NCBI RefSeq assembly: GCF_001642475.1
Contig: NW_019173970.1
Span: 62,001 to 126,000 of the forward strand
Direction: 5' to 3'
DNA length: 64,000 nucleotides
Origin: Fonsecaea monophora
Taxonomy: Eukaryota > Ascomycota > Eurotiomycetes > Chaetothyriales > Herpotrichiellaceae
How positions within the stretch are numbered: the stretch's first letter is position 1; the number at the start of each line of letters is the position of its first letter. The notes under the pieces were generated by a model, which had not been told where the DNA came from, ran no database searches, and saw only the letters and a program-made list of their open reading frames with translations. The position numbers and the translations under genes were made by a program. Positions 32,217 to 43,212 of the stretch are shown here, piece by piece.

Positions 32217-33811
32217 ATGGGAATTCCAGTCTTCGTCCTCGCAGCCCTGTTGTCGGGTGTGGTGGCTCAAGACACTACCTCCACGGTGACAGATTTCCTC
32301 AGCACTGAAACTACCTCTCCTACGAGCACAAGCACCCAGCCGATCACGGTGACGATTGCCGTTGGGAATGGAGGGCATACTTTTATCCCAGATGTGGTGC
32401 AAGTTTCTCCCGGAAATTATGTTGGTATGTTCTTGAGGAGATCGAGTCTGCATGTGTGTGGACGCTGATACTGTCGTCAAAGAATTCGACTTCTATCCTT
32501 TGAACCACTCGGTGGTCCGGGCAGAATACATGTACCCATGTATACCTTATGAGTTGACAGGTAAGGGATATACAAGCGATTCAACTCTCAAAAGGCGAGG
32601 AGCTGACTGCGAATCAATGACAAAGGCGTGGACAAAGTCGGGTTCTATTCTGGTTTCCACCCCGTCGACGCCATTCTCAGCGATCCACCGAAATGGACGG
32701 TGCTCATTAACGACACCGATCCCATCTTCTACTACTGCGGTGCTCCCAACTCATGTATTGGATACCAGATGGTCGGCGTCATCAACCCCAATTCCAGCAC
32801 GTCTATCCAAGCCCAGAAGCAGTATGCGGCCGACTCTTCCTTTATGTTGCTACCTGGGGAGAATTGGCCCGATGAAGAGGATCCGTTTGCCACCACTTCT
32901 ACCTCCACGGCTACGGCCACCGCCACATCGACAGTCACCACTTCTACTGCGTCTTCGACGTCGGCATCAACTGCTGGAGCGACCACGACCCCGGCAGCTA
33001 GCGGATCAGGCCATTCGGGCCTTTCAACGGGTGCCATTGCAGGCATCGCAGTCGGTAAGTCACTCACAAGTTCTGAAGGGAACAGCCTTGCTAGGTGATG
33101 GACGCTAACTCGCGACTAGGAGGAGCAGCCGCCGTCATCGCGGCAGCCGTCATACTGTACCTGTGCGGACGCAGGTCCAAATCCAAGAAGAACAAGGAAG
33201 AGGCCGGCGGCGCGAGCCTACCAGGGCCGTCTACCCCGGCCATGGGCCCGATGAACAGTCCGCCCGCGTACATCCCGCCGGCCAACAACTACGGCTACAT
33301 GTCACCGACGCAGAAGCACATGTCGGTGAGCACGATGCCCGCGACCGACGCCTTTGGCAACGCCATCCCCGCCCCCGGCGCGTACCCTTCGCCTTACTCC
33401 CAGACCTTCCCACAGGGCTACCCAGCGCCGCCGCAGCAACTGATGACCAACACCGGAGTGGCACACCCGCAATCACCGCCTGCGTGGCCGTCCACGCCGT
33501 CCAACGACATTTTCGGCGCCTCCTCCGTCGCCGGGGGTCCGTACCAAATGCACGACGGGTCCGTGGCTGGGGGTGCCATGGAAAGCATGTCCCTGCGCGC
33601 GAGCAGCCCCAACTCGGCCATCGTCGCCGGACCACAGGCCGCGGCGCCAGGAGTTGTGGGCGGCATCGAGGCGTTCTTGCAGCGCCAGTCACGCATGAGT
33701 CCGCCGCCGCCATCGGAGATTGATGCGCAGCATACCCCGTCGGTGGTGGGCGGGTCTGCGGGACCGTTTGAGATGTCTGCTGCGCCGGGGACGATGAATC
33801 GGTTTCCGTGA
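32217..33811 (+). CDS. Cupredoxin-like serine-rich membrane protein
   Basis: Four exons, 32217-32424, 32483-32560, 32626-33054 and 33120-33811, give 468 residues. A signal peptide (MGIPVFVLAALLSGVVAQ) is followed by an extracellular cupredoxin-like domain (about 36-150: HTFIPDVVQVSPGNYVEFDFYPLNHSV ... FYYCGAPNSCIGYQMVGVINP), a Ser/Thr/Ala-rich stalk that would be O-glycosylated, one membrane helix (GAIAGIAVGGAAAVIAAAVILYLCG), a basic stop-transfer (RRSKSKK) and a long Pro/Gly/Met-rich cytoplasmic tail. The fungal family normally ends its copper site with C-x-x-x-GHC-x-x-GM; here His of NHS, Cys and Met are present but the second His is missing, so copper binding is doubtful. A cell-wall sensor or adhesion role is possible. 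It is not GPI-anchored, because a charged tail follows the helix. Confidence 0.88.
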
Positions 33812-35437
33812 TTTGTTAAAACTTGTGTTTAATTCACTCTTTAACATTGTTAACGCTTTAAATCAAGTACTTACTTACTCATATACTCATTACCTACCCC
33901 ACTCACATACATATTCATTCACTTATCCGTTCTCGCTCGCCATCTATCCATCGATCAAACATATGGTCATATGACCGGCCATTCGATCAGCAAGCTTGAA
34001 CACCACATCTCAAGCTGGCACCCTCCCTCTTTCTCTCATTTTCTCTCCACACATCCATCCGTCCTTCCACCCCGCCCGCCCGCGTTAAACCCATCCAACT
34101 GCCAGCTATGGCCGCCATCATCTTTCCTTTGCGAATTGGTGGTCCCAGTGGTAGAGGGCTAGAGGGCTATACCTGAGGACACCAGGACCCAGAACGAACG
34201 GTGATAAAGCACACACCAACCAACCCCGTCCAGTTGCCCATCTAATCTACATTCCCTGTATTTTCCTCTTCGGTTGGTTGTTAGTTTGGTTTCTGCGTCT
34301 GTGTCTATACGAGTTTGTGTACTAGATACATTATACCCCAAACCACGCTCTATCCCTTACCTCGTAGTATTTTCGTTCTCGGCAAAACGCAGCGTCTGGC
34401 TCGCATTGCAATATGCTCCGACCCCAGATACAGCGCTGGCTCCAGCGAGAATAACAACGTAATCAATTATGCGAACCTGTTCCATGCGGCTACAAATTAT
34501 ACTTAGCGGCGCCGCGACCAATGTGGCCGGGTGCGGGGAAAACTTTAGAAAAGTGGGCTGGTTCTTCCATCAGCCTTCGATGCCTCCTTCTCTGACTGCT
34601 TCTACCACATCCATCTGATCATTGTCGAGAGATACCATCGCTGATCGTCGGAATTGGGGTTAACAATGGCTTCTGTGTCGCGGGATCGGAGCCTTGGGCG
34701 CGTTCTTGAGGTAGCTGGAATAGAGAGCACTGAAGGGATGCGTCGAGACAAGGTGAAATCACTTGCGCCATTCTAGGTAGAGCGAGTGCACCGGTCAATT
34801 GAGTTTTGACTACACGGTATAAAGTGCCACAGAAGTGGGCACGATTCAAAGCATCTAATATGTTTAATCATAACAGTTGCTCTCTTCTCGCCACGTATTG
34901 ATTCAAACTATTAGCCTTTTTGCCAACGTGGCTGCCTCCCCTTAATGTACCTGGAACGCAAGCTGAGCGAGCCAAAGAAAGTCCGTAAGAGGTCTCTCGT
35001 TACCTGGTACTGCCCTTAACCAACGGTTGCCCTGTGTGGTGGTAACCATGACGTATTTGGACGGAGTTCATCAGCAGAATCCGTGAGACTTGGGCAGTGT
35101 ATATCTGGGCCAAGGTCGATTTTGAAGTGCTGTCTACGTTAGAGATAGCGAAACATTGCGAGGGGAAGTGTTTTAGCTGAAACACCTGATCACGAGTAGA
35201 TCGAAGACGACCCGAATATGCGGCTTGCAAACCCAGAAGGAAGAAATGTAATCGCTGTATGGTAGCTGGCGTTCCGTTCGGCGTTCGTAGTGCTGAGAGA
35301 TATACAATTCGCAATCTGACCCAATTTGTGACCCAATGTTTAAATGCTCCAGAAGATGACTGCGACTCGAAAACTACTAGAAACAAGAGAATGGCCCCCT
35401 CCTCCCCCCCGGGAGGGAGGCCCCCAAGACATCAATA
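33812..35437. other. Convergent intergenic region, AT-rich and empty
   Basis: About 1.6 kb between the 3' ends of the cupredoxin-like gene and the PD-(D/E)XK-like gene. The first 150 bases are TTAA- and TCAT-rich with several short direct repeats. I find no gene, RNA or mobile element. Confidence 0.5.
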
Positions 35438-36757
35438 TCAATCTGTTTGCAGTCCAGATATAACTGTCAGCAGCCATTTCCGAAAGGTCGTGTTACCCCA
35501 GCGAAGTATTTCGCACAAGGTATTCACAATAAATATAATCTCGACAACTGAACTGGTATCGTAATTCCAAAAAGGTCCTTGAATGACCTAAGAGAGTCAG
35601 CTCTGGGATTTAAAGTCGTGTAGACAACTTACTGTTTCCGTAGATGAGCATCTCCTTCCAAGGTAGAATTGCCACCGGTGGCCTTCCACGCTCCAGCTCG
35701 GAAAAACAGGCACCTCCGGATCCTCGAGCATCGTAGTTCCTCCGATCTTCATGTGGGACTCTCGCGCCAGGTTCGACAATTTTGTCAATCCTGCTATCGA
35801 CCACACCCCAAGTTGCGGTACTGGATCTTTGTTTCCATAGGGCTTTTTGATTTCCAGGTTGCAGAAGAGGGCTCGTTTGCGAAGCATAGGAACAGCTGAC
35901 TGACTGATGCTAGGCAGTTCGTCGCTCATATTCCGAAGGACGTTCTCGATCATAACTTCCTCCTCAGCGTCAGGTTGCAGACACAGACCATAGTCAATCT
36001 TGTTGGAGACGACGCGCTGGAGATTACGCATAGGGAGAAGGGCTGGCTGGTCCACACCGACGGATTTACTACAAATATCAGCATAACTATGCGCACCGAG
36101 AGACCACTTACAGATTTGCCAACATCACTTTGTTTCTCAAGCCCGACCAGCTGAGAGCCAGTCTAATGATTTCGAGGACAACATCACCACTCCAAGAGTC
36201 CTCCGACCGACCCTCTTTCGAACATATAGTTGCCGCTTCTTCAATGCTCTGGACTTTATCCAGAAGTCACGGATCTCGGAAAGCGAATGGCGATGATCCT
36301 CTTGCCACGTAACTTGATTCAAGTTCCGTCTAGCAACAGGATGTCTTTCTAAATCCTCGCGCATCTCCTTGGGTATATTCACTGCAGCCTTCCTCATACT
36401 GTCAGGGAGTTCCCAATCGTCGTCCGTGAACGTCCTTTTGTCCTCATTGAACGTGATCCGGGGGTACATTATATCGAAGTCTGCTCTCCGTTTCACTGGG
36501 CTGCGACTTCGACTGGAAGTCGTGCTACTGCTGGATCTCGGAGGAGATCGCATAATAGGATCGCTCATTGTGCTCATAGAGCCTGGCGATCTCTTGCGCT
36601 TCTTCGACAGTTGCCCTCCTTGGATGTCCGCATTCACAAAACGCGACTGACAGTTCTCGATGGCCGTTAAAGGTTCACTGATGGGAGGAGTACATGAGCT
36701 GTTGTTGAGCCATTCCGTAACACTTCTCAATACAGAACTAGCCCCATCATCAGGCAT
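35438..36757 (-). pseudogene. PD-(D/E)XK nuclease-like fungal protein, frame broken or unusually spliced
   Basis: Three exons are apparent: 36757-36112, 36068-35633 and 35587-35438. The C-terminal part shows VVSNKIDYGLCLQPD, then FCNLEIKKPYGNKDPVPQLGVW (the ExK of the PD-(D/E)XK site inside a conserved fungal block), EGHRWQFYL and, after a 45-base intron, a leucine-rich tail with DTSSVVEI; this matches the fungal PD-(D/E)XK nuclease-like family. The N-terminal part (MPDDGASSVLRSVTEWLNN, then RS-rich and MYPRITFNEDKR) is in a different frame: the reading SLSEIRDF must shift by one base near 36,270 to reach DKVQSIEEAATICSKEGRSEDSW. Either one base is missing (pseudogene or assembly error) or a 65-base intron with a GTTACG donor and TCCAG acceptor is removed. 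Function in fungi is unknown. Confidence 0.65.
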
Positions 36758-37057
36758 CGCGACAGCATTGCTTTTCAGGGCCTTCATCCGCGCAAAGCAT
36801 GGTGTAGACAATGAGAGATGTAAGGACTCCAAAAGCGGAAAGGGGGAATACATTCGAGCCTTGGCAGATCAAGGTTTGGCACCCACAGCGAAGCTTAACA
36901 TAGAGCCTGAGAGTTGAAGCGGCGAGGCTCACGGCCACGCTCAGGTCCAAGGATGGAAATGGAAAGTACTCGTGTCGAGATTCCGACGTCGAATCCTCTG
37001 TTTCGCCGTGTCCCACGCGACTGTTCGATTCACCATCTATTGATGACTCATTGATGA

Positions 37058-38934
37058 CTAAGTCTCTGCCTTCACTGCTACCTGTCCTAGACGCTCTACA
37101 AGTGACTTCACAAATGGCCCTGTACCCCAACTGCCCACATTATTGAGCTTGACCACAAAGTCCTCCCCTCGCTCCAGCACCAGTGCATTACAACTATCCA
37201 GAAGCTTCGATTCGAACTTGCGTACACCGTCTTCATAGACGGTCCAGTGGTACCAGAGCTCGTGGATGGGACCTTGGGTGGTGATGGAGAAGAAGAGCGG
37301 GGGATGGGCATTCGAGGATTTAGGCAGAGCACCAGATCTCATCGTTCCGCTGTTAACCAGGCTATCTAGATCAAGCTGTATCTTGAGCGCGCAAGCCCCA
37401 GAAACCGCAGCTTGATTCTCTGCCTCGAAAATTTGTTTACCGGTCGAGTAAGCCTTACCTTCAACAACAGCAAACGGGAAGGCGAGATCTAAAGCGCGTG
37501 GCGCCGGTACTAAGAGTAGCATTGGTTCAAGCGGCCCCTCTGGCTCGTGTTGCACCATCTCATTCTGGAGCCAGTGGATGAATGCCGCGGCCTTGGCCTT
37601 GTTGAGTTTCTGCGCCGAGAGAGCAGAGATGAGAGCCGTGAGATCAGTGCCTATTGAGAGGTCGGGCCGGGGATTTTTAATCGGGTAGCGATCCCCCCTT
37701 TCTCTAGGGCAGGTGGGGCCTCAGGAGGCATCGTGTTCGATTCGGGAGAATTATTGGTTGGCGGAGTGGTGGGTGCGTTGGTTTGAAATGAATCGGGAGA
37801 CACATACTCGCCAGTGGACTGCTGCTGGCGTTCTCTCGGACAGGCTGAGACGTCGTCAACCTCTAGTTGCTGGACACCGGCCATGAAGCTCGAACTGAAA
37901 TGCAACTGCTGCGGGACTGTAGGCTGAAGCTCCTCTCTCCACTCGGCTTTTTTATGGATACAGAGGTTCTTGAGACCCAGAGCCTTGAGGGCAGTATGGA
38001 GTGGATTTATAAAGTCATCCTCGCCAGACTGAGCCCTGACATTTTTGAGGCAGCTATTACTGAATTCTTGAGCTATGACGCGGAGTTCAGCCCGGCGCTG
38101 CTTGGAGACTTTAGCGTTAACAATGCGATTGGTCGCGGCCTCGATGAAGTCAGGCGGCTTAGCGTGGATATGGATCTGGACAGCTAAAAGATTTTGGTGG
38201 CGGTAGAAGGCATTGGTGTTAGAAGAGCGCTGGGATTGGACTGTGCCCGCTTCCGACGGGACTATGGAACGTCGTGACGAGGTCCGGTTGAGAACTGGAG
38301 CATTGTCGGCTACGGGGTTCATTTCCGCATTGATTATGCGTAAGTTGTTCTCAGAGAGCTGGTCTTTGGGGGAGGGGAGTCTTGAGGGCTGTATTGAAGG
38401 CCGTACGCCTTCTCGCTTACCAGCTTCTACTTTAGGTTCAAGGAGTTTTGGTAAGTCCTCCTCAGGGTGCTCGAGGCAGGGAGGAGTACTTCTCCTCATC
38501 TGTTTTGTAAGGTGCTCGAGTTGGGAGTCGTCTACTTCGGCTCCAGCCCCAGCTTGAGCGTCGTGCGAGCGCTTCCGTTTTATCCCGGCCGGCTGAGAGA
38601 TGAATGGCGGAGGGATTTCTTGGGGGTATTGTTTCACGGCTGGTTTCTGTGATCGCCGCCTCTGTCCTTTGCTTGCGGTTCGTTCATGGCTCGCAGCTTG
38701 TGCCTCTTGTGAACGCTGGCCCTTGTGGGAGATCTTGGCATTCACATTCGAGTTTTGCGGGCGCAGATGGTCGGCTGCAACGCGGTCAGTGACGCGGTAA
38801 CGAGGTAGGGAACTTGTATAGAGCGAGAGCAACTGACGGCTTTTCTGTATTCTTCGGCTCTTTCTCCGGTGATCAGTCGCGTTCTTCTCCTCGCCCTTGT
38901 CTCGGGTTGAATAGTGCCGTTTACCTATGGTCAT
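37058..38934 (-). CDS. Fungal DUF7924-type, PD-(D/E)XK-like protein
   Basis: Two exons, 38934-37808 and 37703-37058, give about 590 residues; other small introns in the first exon are possible. A naive reading stops near 37,651, but a 104-base intron with a perfect GTATGT donor and a CCCTAG acceptor restores NPRPDLSIG, LQNE and the catalytic-like block in one frame. The N-terminal half is basic, low-complexity and probably disordered (a nuclear or DNA-binding tail). The C-terminal domain has PRALDLAFPFAVVEGKAYSTGK, FEAENQAAVSGAC, FFSITTQGPIHELWYHWT and GTGPFVKSLVERLG, matching a family widespread in Pezizomycotina. EGK after AFPFAVV is a candidate ExK site of the nuclease fold, which is an inference. 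Its role is unknown; it sits directly upstream of another PD-(D/E)XK-like gene on the same strand. Confidence 0.8.
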
Positions 38935-40295
38935 TAAGTTAGGTCGATTTCCAAATGATGAGAGGTGTTTCCTACGGCTTGAACATCAAGCTTGACCTGC
39001 TCGCGGCCAGCTTTGTCGTGATATACTTGCGCTCGGCCTGTGTCCTGTTTTGCAACACGGGCTGCCATGACTATTGATATGGGTGGAATGGAGAACAAGT
39101 CCACCATATATAGCACATGAAACTGAAGAGGCGTGGTTGTGGTTGCAGGCTGCTCTCGAAAGCTGCGAACTAGCGATCTGCTTCAGCCGCCGACCCGTGA
39201 AACCCACAAGCGGGAGGATAGTGCCTAAAAGCTTGGCGGCCAACAAGCAGCCAATCCTGGGATGATCGCCCCCAACTACACGGCAATCCTGGTCACACGC
39301 GAACAATTCAATATTTCAGCACTCCTGCCAATCTCCAAGAGCCTCGTTGCAGGGCAACTCGTTACAGGGATGGAACGTATGTGTCATCGAGAGCCAACCA
39401 TTTCACCTGTAGCAATAACTGACAGGGAGGTAGGAAGTGTAAAATAGAAATGGTTGACTACCATTGGAAGGCCACTGAGCGAAAGCCTGCTTGAAACCCA
39501 TGGAGTGCCTCATCGGTTGACAGGCCGATCATTGGTATTGCCTATGTGGCGACCACTGTGGTGACCACCCTTGAAAGTTAGTAGATGGGCCCAGTACAGG
39601 GCCAACGTTGACGTGGCTGCTGCATCGAATGAGCCCTTCTGTTCCAGTTCATCACACGCCCGCGCCCGCGCCTGGCGGACTATCAGCACCTCCAGAAGAT
39701 GTCCAAAAAAATGGCAAGACCGTCTTTACAAGGGGTCTCAAAACTGTACCCTCGCGGATGGTCGTGTAGACTTTACACATTTCCGAAGAGAGTTGATAGA
39801 TGTCGGGAAGACTCTCGGGTTACAAGGAGAAGTGGACAAATCATGAGACCTGCTTAAGAGGACGAGTTCTGATGGAGGGCGTAACAGAGAGTTTTCTTCC
39901 TATGCAGTATTAGAATGTATGTATGTATGCCATGAATGACCCTTTCGTACGTGTTCACAACAACACCTCAGCAGACTCTGCCCCCTCGGAACGTCTAAAG
40001 AAAATGACCTCTCCAAACGACCTGAATGCCGTGAGATTCAAGATTCTGGCCATACCGAGTATATACATGCTCATTGGGAGGAGAGGACTCGGTGGATATA
40101 GCCGACTGACCAGCCGACATGCCAATCAACCAACCAGACCAACCTATCAACCCGTCTATCTATACTTCTAAATTCCATTGTATCTCTATATATGTTTGAC
40201 TTGGTGGGTCATTATACAACGACTCGCAACGTCTTGATATATCAAAATCCAGCCAACAACCCCCGAAGAAGGCGCGTGGAGGATTCACCCTTTTG
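38935..40295. other. Intergenic region upstream of the DUF7924 gene
   Basis: About 1.36 kb between two minus-strand genes. It has short open frames only, and ATGT/GTAT-rich stretches near 39915-39930. No gene, repeat family or mobile element is recognised. Confidence 0.5.
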
Positions 40296-41972
40296 CTAGC
40301 GCTTGCGCAGATAATCGCCACCTTTCAAGGCGCTCAAGACCCCGTAGACGCCCGCAATGGGCCAAATGCTCCACACGCCCTTTTCCACCGGCAGGGCCGC
40401 GTCGCGGAGCACCTTGCCGTCATCGTCAACCTCGAATATGTCCCTCGTCCGAACCTTTTCGTAGACGCTCGGTATGTGGCCGTCGGCGCGGTACTTCTTC
40501 CTCATGCCGTCGTACCACTTCCGGTCGTAGATGGACCAGAATTCGTCCTCGGTGTAGAACGTCTGGGCGTACAGCCACTTCATCCCGCCCAGGGATTTGA
40601 GTTTGCTCTCGATGAGTCGGTTGATCGTGACGTGGAGCGTGTTGGGGGGTGTTTCGCCCCAGACGCCGATGTTGAGGAGCGCGTTGTCAAAGTCATCACT
40701 TCCATCATCGTCGCCCTCACTGCTCCGTGGGTCGGGGGTTGAGTCTGTCTTTGAGGTCGAGGTTGAGGTCGGGCTGGGCTCCGCGGATGACACAGGCCGG
40801 TTCCGTAGATGGGGGTTCATGCTCACGCTGGTCCCATGCCTCAAGGGACACAGCCAGCGCGGATAGATGTGCGGCAACTCCCGGTCTAGCCAGTGAGAGA
40901 ACTCAGGAATGTTTTTGTTGGGGAGAGCCATGTCCTGGATGATGAAGTGCTGGTACAGGCCGGAGCGGTGTAAGGCGTGGTACATGATGCGGGTGTGCAT
41001 AAAGTAGTCCGCCAGCCAGCGGATGGTGCGTGTGAAGGGGATGCAAAAGTATTTATATGCGAAGCGGCCGGTCCAGAAGGCGCCACGGTCGTAACGGAAG
41101 AGGTAGTCTCTCAAGGGGATCAAGTCGCGGGGATGGGACGGTGATGACGGTGATTGAGGTCCCGGGCCTGTGATCTCGGTACTGTCCATTCTTTCTTCTG
41201 CGTGGAGGTAAAACCACTGATCCCACGGCTTGGTGAATGTCACGATCGGCAGGTCCTGGTTCTTCTCGCCTCGGTTGGCGAGGCGGCCTGCGAGCACGAC
41301 GCCCTTCTCCGGAGCGAACATTATCCCGTCCACGAAATCCACGCCTTCCTGCTTTGAGACCTGCTTGATCACCTCCTGTGCTTGTTCAATGTCGCCGACC
41401 CGGATATACGACAGTTCGACAAACTCCTTGGCCGGGATCAATCGCATCTCGAACAAGGTAATGACACCCATTGAGCCGAATGTGCCGGCCATCCCATGGA
41501 ACAAGTCTGCCCTTTCCGTCTCCGAGGCCGTCACGACTTCTCCGTCCGCGAGGACCACCTCGAACCAGGTCACGGTCCCGTCGAAAAAGCCGTACTTGAA
41601 GCTGCTACTCTCGCCTGCCGTCCCCGCAAATCCACCTCCAACCGTGATGCCTGGAAACTCTGGGACGACGGGGGGAACTAAGCCGTGCTCCAGGGTCGCA
41701 GCGACCAGACGATCCATAGGGACGTTGGGCTCAACGAGGCAAGTACGCTTCGAAGGCGAGACCGAGATGACATGGTCAAGAGTGGAGATGTCGACGGTGG
41801 CGTCTCTTGTACGGTCGCTGAGGCGAGTCGAGTTGGTATTGCCATGGAAGATGCGAAAGGGAATTTTGCGGGCATGAAAGCTGGCAATTCGGTCAGACAC
41901 GCGCGACACGGCTTCCTTGTGCTGGCTGAGGAGACGTTCGGAGGCGTCTTCCCCGCATTGGCTGTCTACCAT
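40296..41972 (-). CDS. FAD-linked oxidoreductase, Delta(24)-sterol reductase (DHCR24)-like
   Basis: A single-exon 558-residue protein with a PCMH-type FAD domain. The N-terminal part shows VDISTLDHVISVSPSKRTCLVEPNVPMDRLV, PEFPGITVGGGFAGTAGESSSFKYGFFDGTV (flavin-binding block, about 100-135), and GTFGSMGVITLFEMRLIP; the C-terminal part has WLYAQTFYTEDEFWSIYDRKWYDGMRKKY, typical of the DHCR24 family that reduces the sterol side-chain double bond with NADPH. Fungi do not need this step for ergosterol, so these members may act on other sterols or unrelated lipids. A 50-residue insertion rich in Ser, Thr and Asp (about 410-455) interrupts the C-terminal domain. The GTG upstream at 42014 is not a plausible eukaryotic start; the ATG at 41972 is used. 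The N-terminal membrane helix of the animal enzyme is not seen. Confidence 0.85.
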   Translation of the reverse strand: MVDSQCGEDASERLLSQHKEAVSRVSDRIASFHARKIPFRIFHGNTNSTRLSDRTRDATVDISTLDHVISVSPSKRTCLVEPNVPMDRLVAATLEHGLVPPVVPEFPGITVGGGFAGTAGESSSFKYGFFDGTVTWFEVVLADGEVVTASETERADLFHGMAGTFGSMGVITLFEMRLIPAKEFVELSYIRVGDIEQAQEVIKQVSKQEGVDFVDGIMFAPEKGVVLAGRLANRGEKNQDLPIVTFTKPWDQWFYLHAEERMDSTEITGPGPQSPSSPSHPRDLIPLRDYLFRYDRGAFWTGRFAYKYFCIPFTRTIRWLADYFMHTRIMYHALHRSGLYQHFIIQDMALPNKNIPEFSHWLDRELPHIYPRWLCPLRHGTSVSMNPHLRNRPVSSAEPSPTSTSTSKTDSTPDPRSSEGDDDGSDDFDNALLNIGVWGETPPNTLHVTINRLIESKLKSLGGMKWLYAQTFYTEDEFWSIYDRKWYDGMRKKYRADGHIPSVYEKVRTRDIFEVDDDGKVLRDAALPVEKGVWSIWPIAGVYGVLSALKGGDYLRKR

Positions 41973-42419
41973 AATGGCAAGCTTCTTAGAGGTCCTGGAA
42001 ACACGAGGCAGCACTACTTTCCTCGTTCCAGATCTTCAGACATAGCTCCGGCTGCGGGCCCTAAAGTAAGATCCAATGGTCCGGGTGTAGTCGAACCGTA
42101 CGTACTTTCAAGGCCAAAATGCCACTAAGTAGGATGCAGAGGCCAATGTGCTTTGTAAGTTTAGAGCGGAAAAGTACTCGATACAGGCAGATGAATTGAT
42201 ATCGGATCAGACGGAGGTTCTTCCTTCGGACCAATTTGCCTGCGTGTGGAAATCCACTTGCGGCTTATGAGGAAGACATCCGCCGTACTAATGCTACGGT
42301 GGATCACTAGGACGTACCACCGTACCACCACTTGGACACACAGTCAAATCCCATTTCCGCCCTGCGCCCCTCGGCCCCTTGCTCATTCTCCCTCGCCGAC
42401 AAGCACGAGCCACTCACGC
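41973..42419. other. Intergenic region
   Basis: About 450 bases between two minus-strand genes, carrying the promoter of the DHCR24-like gene. Nothing else is seen. Confidence 0.5.
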
Positions 42420-43212
42420 TCAATATTTCGTTGGAGCATCTCTATATTGAACGTCTCTCAACGGCCAGTGGCCGCTGTCGAACGCAAACTGGATCAAGCT
42501 GCCCTCACCGCCCCAATACTCTGTCCCGAACGCACGCATGAGGTCCAGCCCATTGAGCAAAGCGCCGCTTGTCCAGAGCTTGCCGTCCCTATGCCAGCGC
42601 TCCTCCACCCAAGTAGTTTCAGGGCCCGTCGCGCGAAGCTGTTCCAACATGAATCGAGGTGCGGCCACAGTCTTGTTTTTGAACAGTCCCGCCTGGAATG
42701 CAGCCTGCAATCCGCCGCAAATGGTGATGAAGGCCGAGCAGTTCTCGTAACTTTTACGCACGAAGTCTAGCTCCACCTCATTGGGATTATACCCGTTCAA
42801 ATGAGCTCCCATCAGGACTATGTCAAGTGGTGGGCATGTCGAGAAGTCATCCTGCGTCAACGATGAGGAGCATGATCCGAAGGAAGATTCGGAGCCAGAC
42901 TCACGGTTGGTTGGACCGAGACACCGCCTGTCAGTTTGGCAGTTTTCCCCGTCTGATTGACCCAATGGAAATCAATGTCGAGAGCTTGGGCAGCCATACC
43001 AGGCAGAGCAAACTCTTCCAGGGTCTGAACAAAATTCTTGGACACTGAATTCAACAGGTCAATGGGGGCCACATCGAGAATCTCCGTTTCCCTGTTGCCC
43101 GAAGTTAGTTTAACCTGACAGTTCTGTAGGCTTGACAACCGTACGCGTTCAGAAGAATCACCCCGGCGTGGATGGTGCGGTTGGGCTTGGACAGATCAAA
43201 GGATGCGGCCAT
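42420..43212 (-). CDS. DJ-1/PfpI family protein
   Basis: Three exons, 43212-43145, 43091-42905 and 42851-42420, give 228 residues; the first intron has a strong AAACTAAC branch site and joins as LLNAETEILDVAPIDLL. The product has the DJ-1/PfpI fold marks: the strand ending in ILDVAP, the acidic and aromatic block LDIVLMGA, and the nucleophile elbow FITICGGLQAAFQAG with Cys about 130, followed by AAPRFMLEQ and WHRDGKLWTSGALLNGLDL, the C-terminal block of ThiJ/PfpI proteins of filamentous fungi. Possible activities in the family include isonitrile hydratase, glyoxalase III or stress chaperone. The usual acidic residue for glyoxalase is not clear, so I leave the activity open. No secretion signal is visible. 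Confidence 0.88.

Noticed and set aside
37640..37720. Apparent one-base frameshift in the DUF7924 gene (A-run at 37,670)
   Set aside because: A 104-base intron with a perfect GTATGT donor and matching phase restores the frame, so no mutation is needed.
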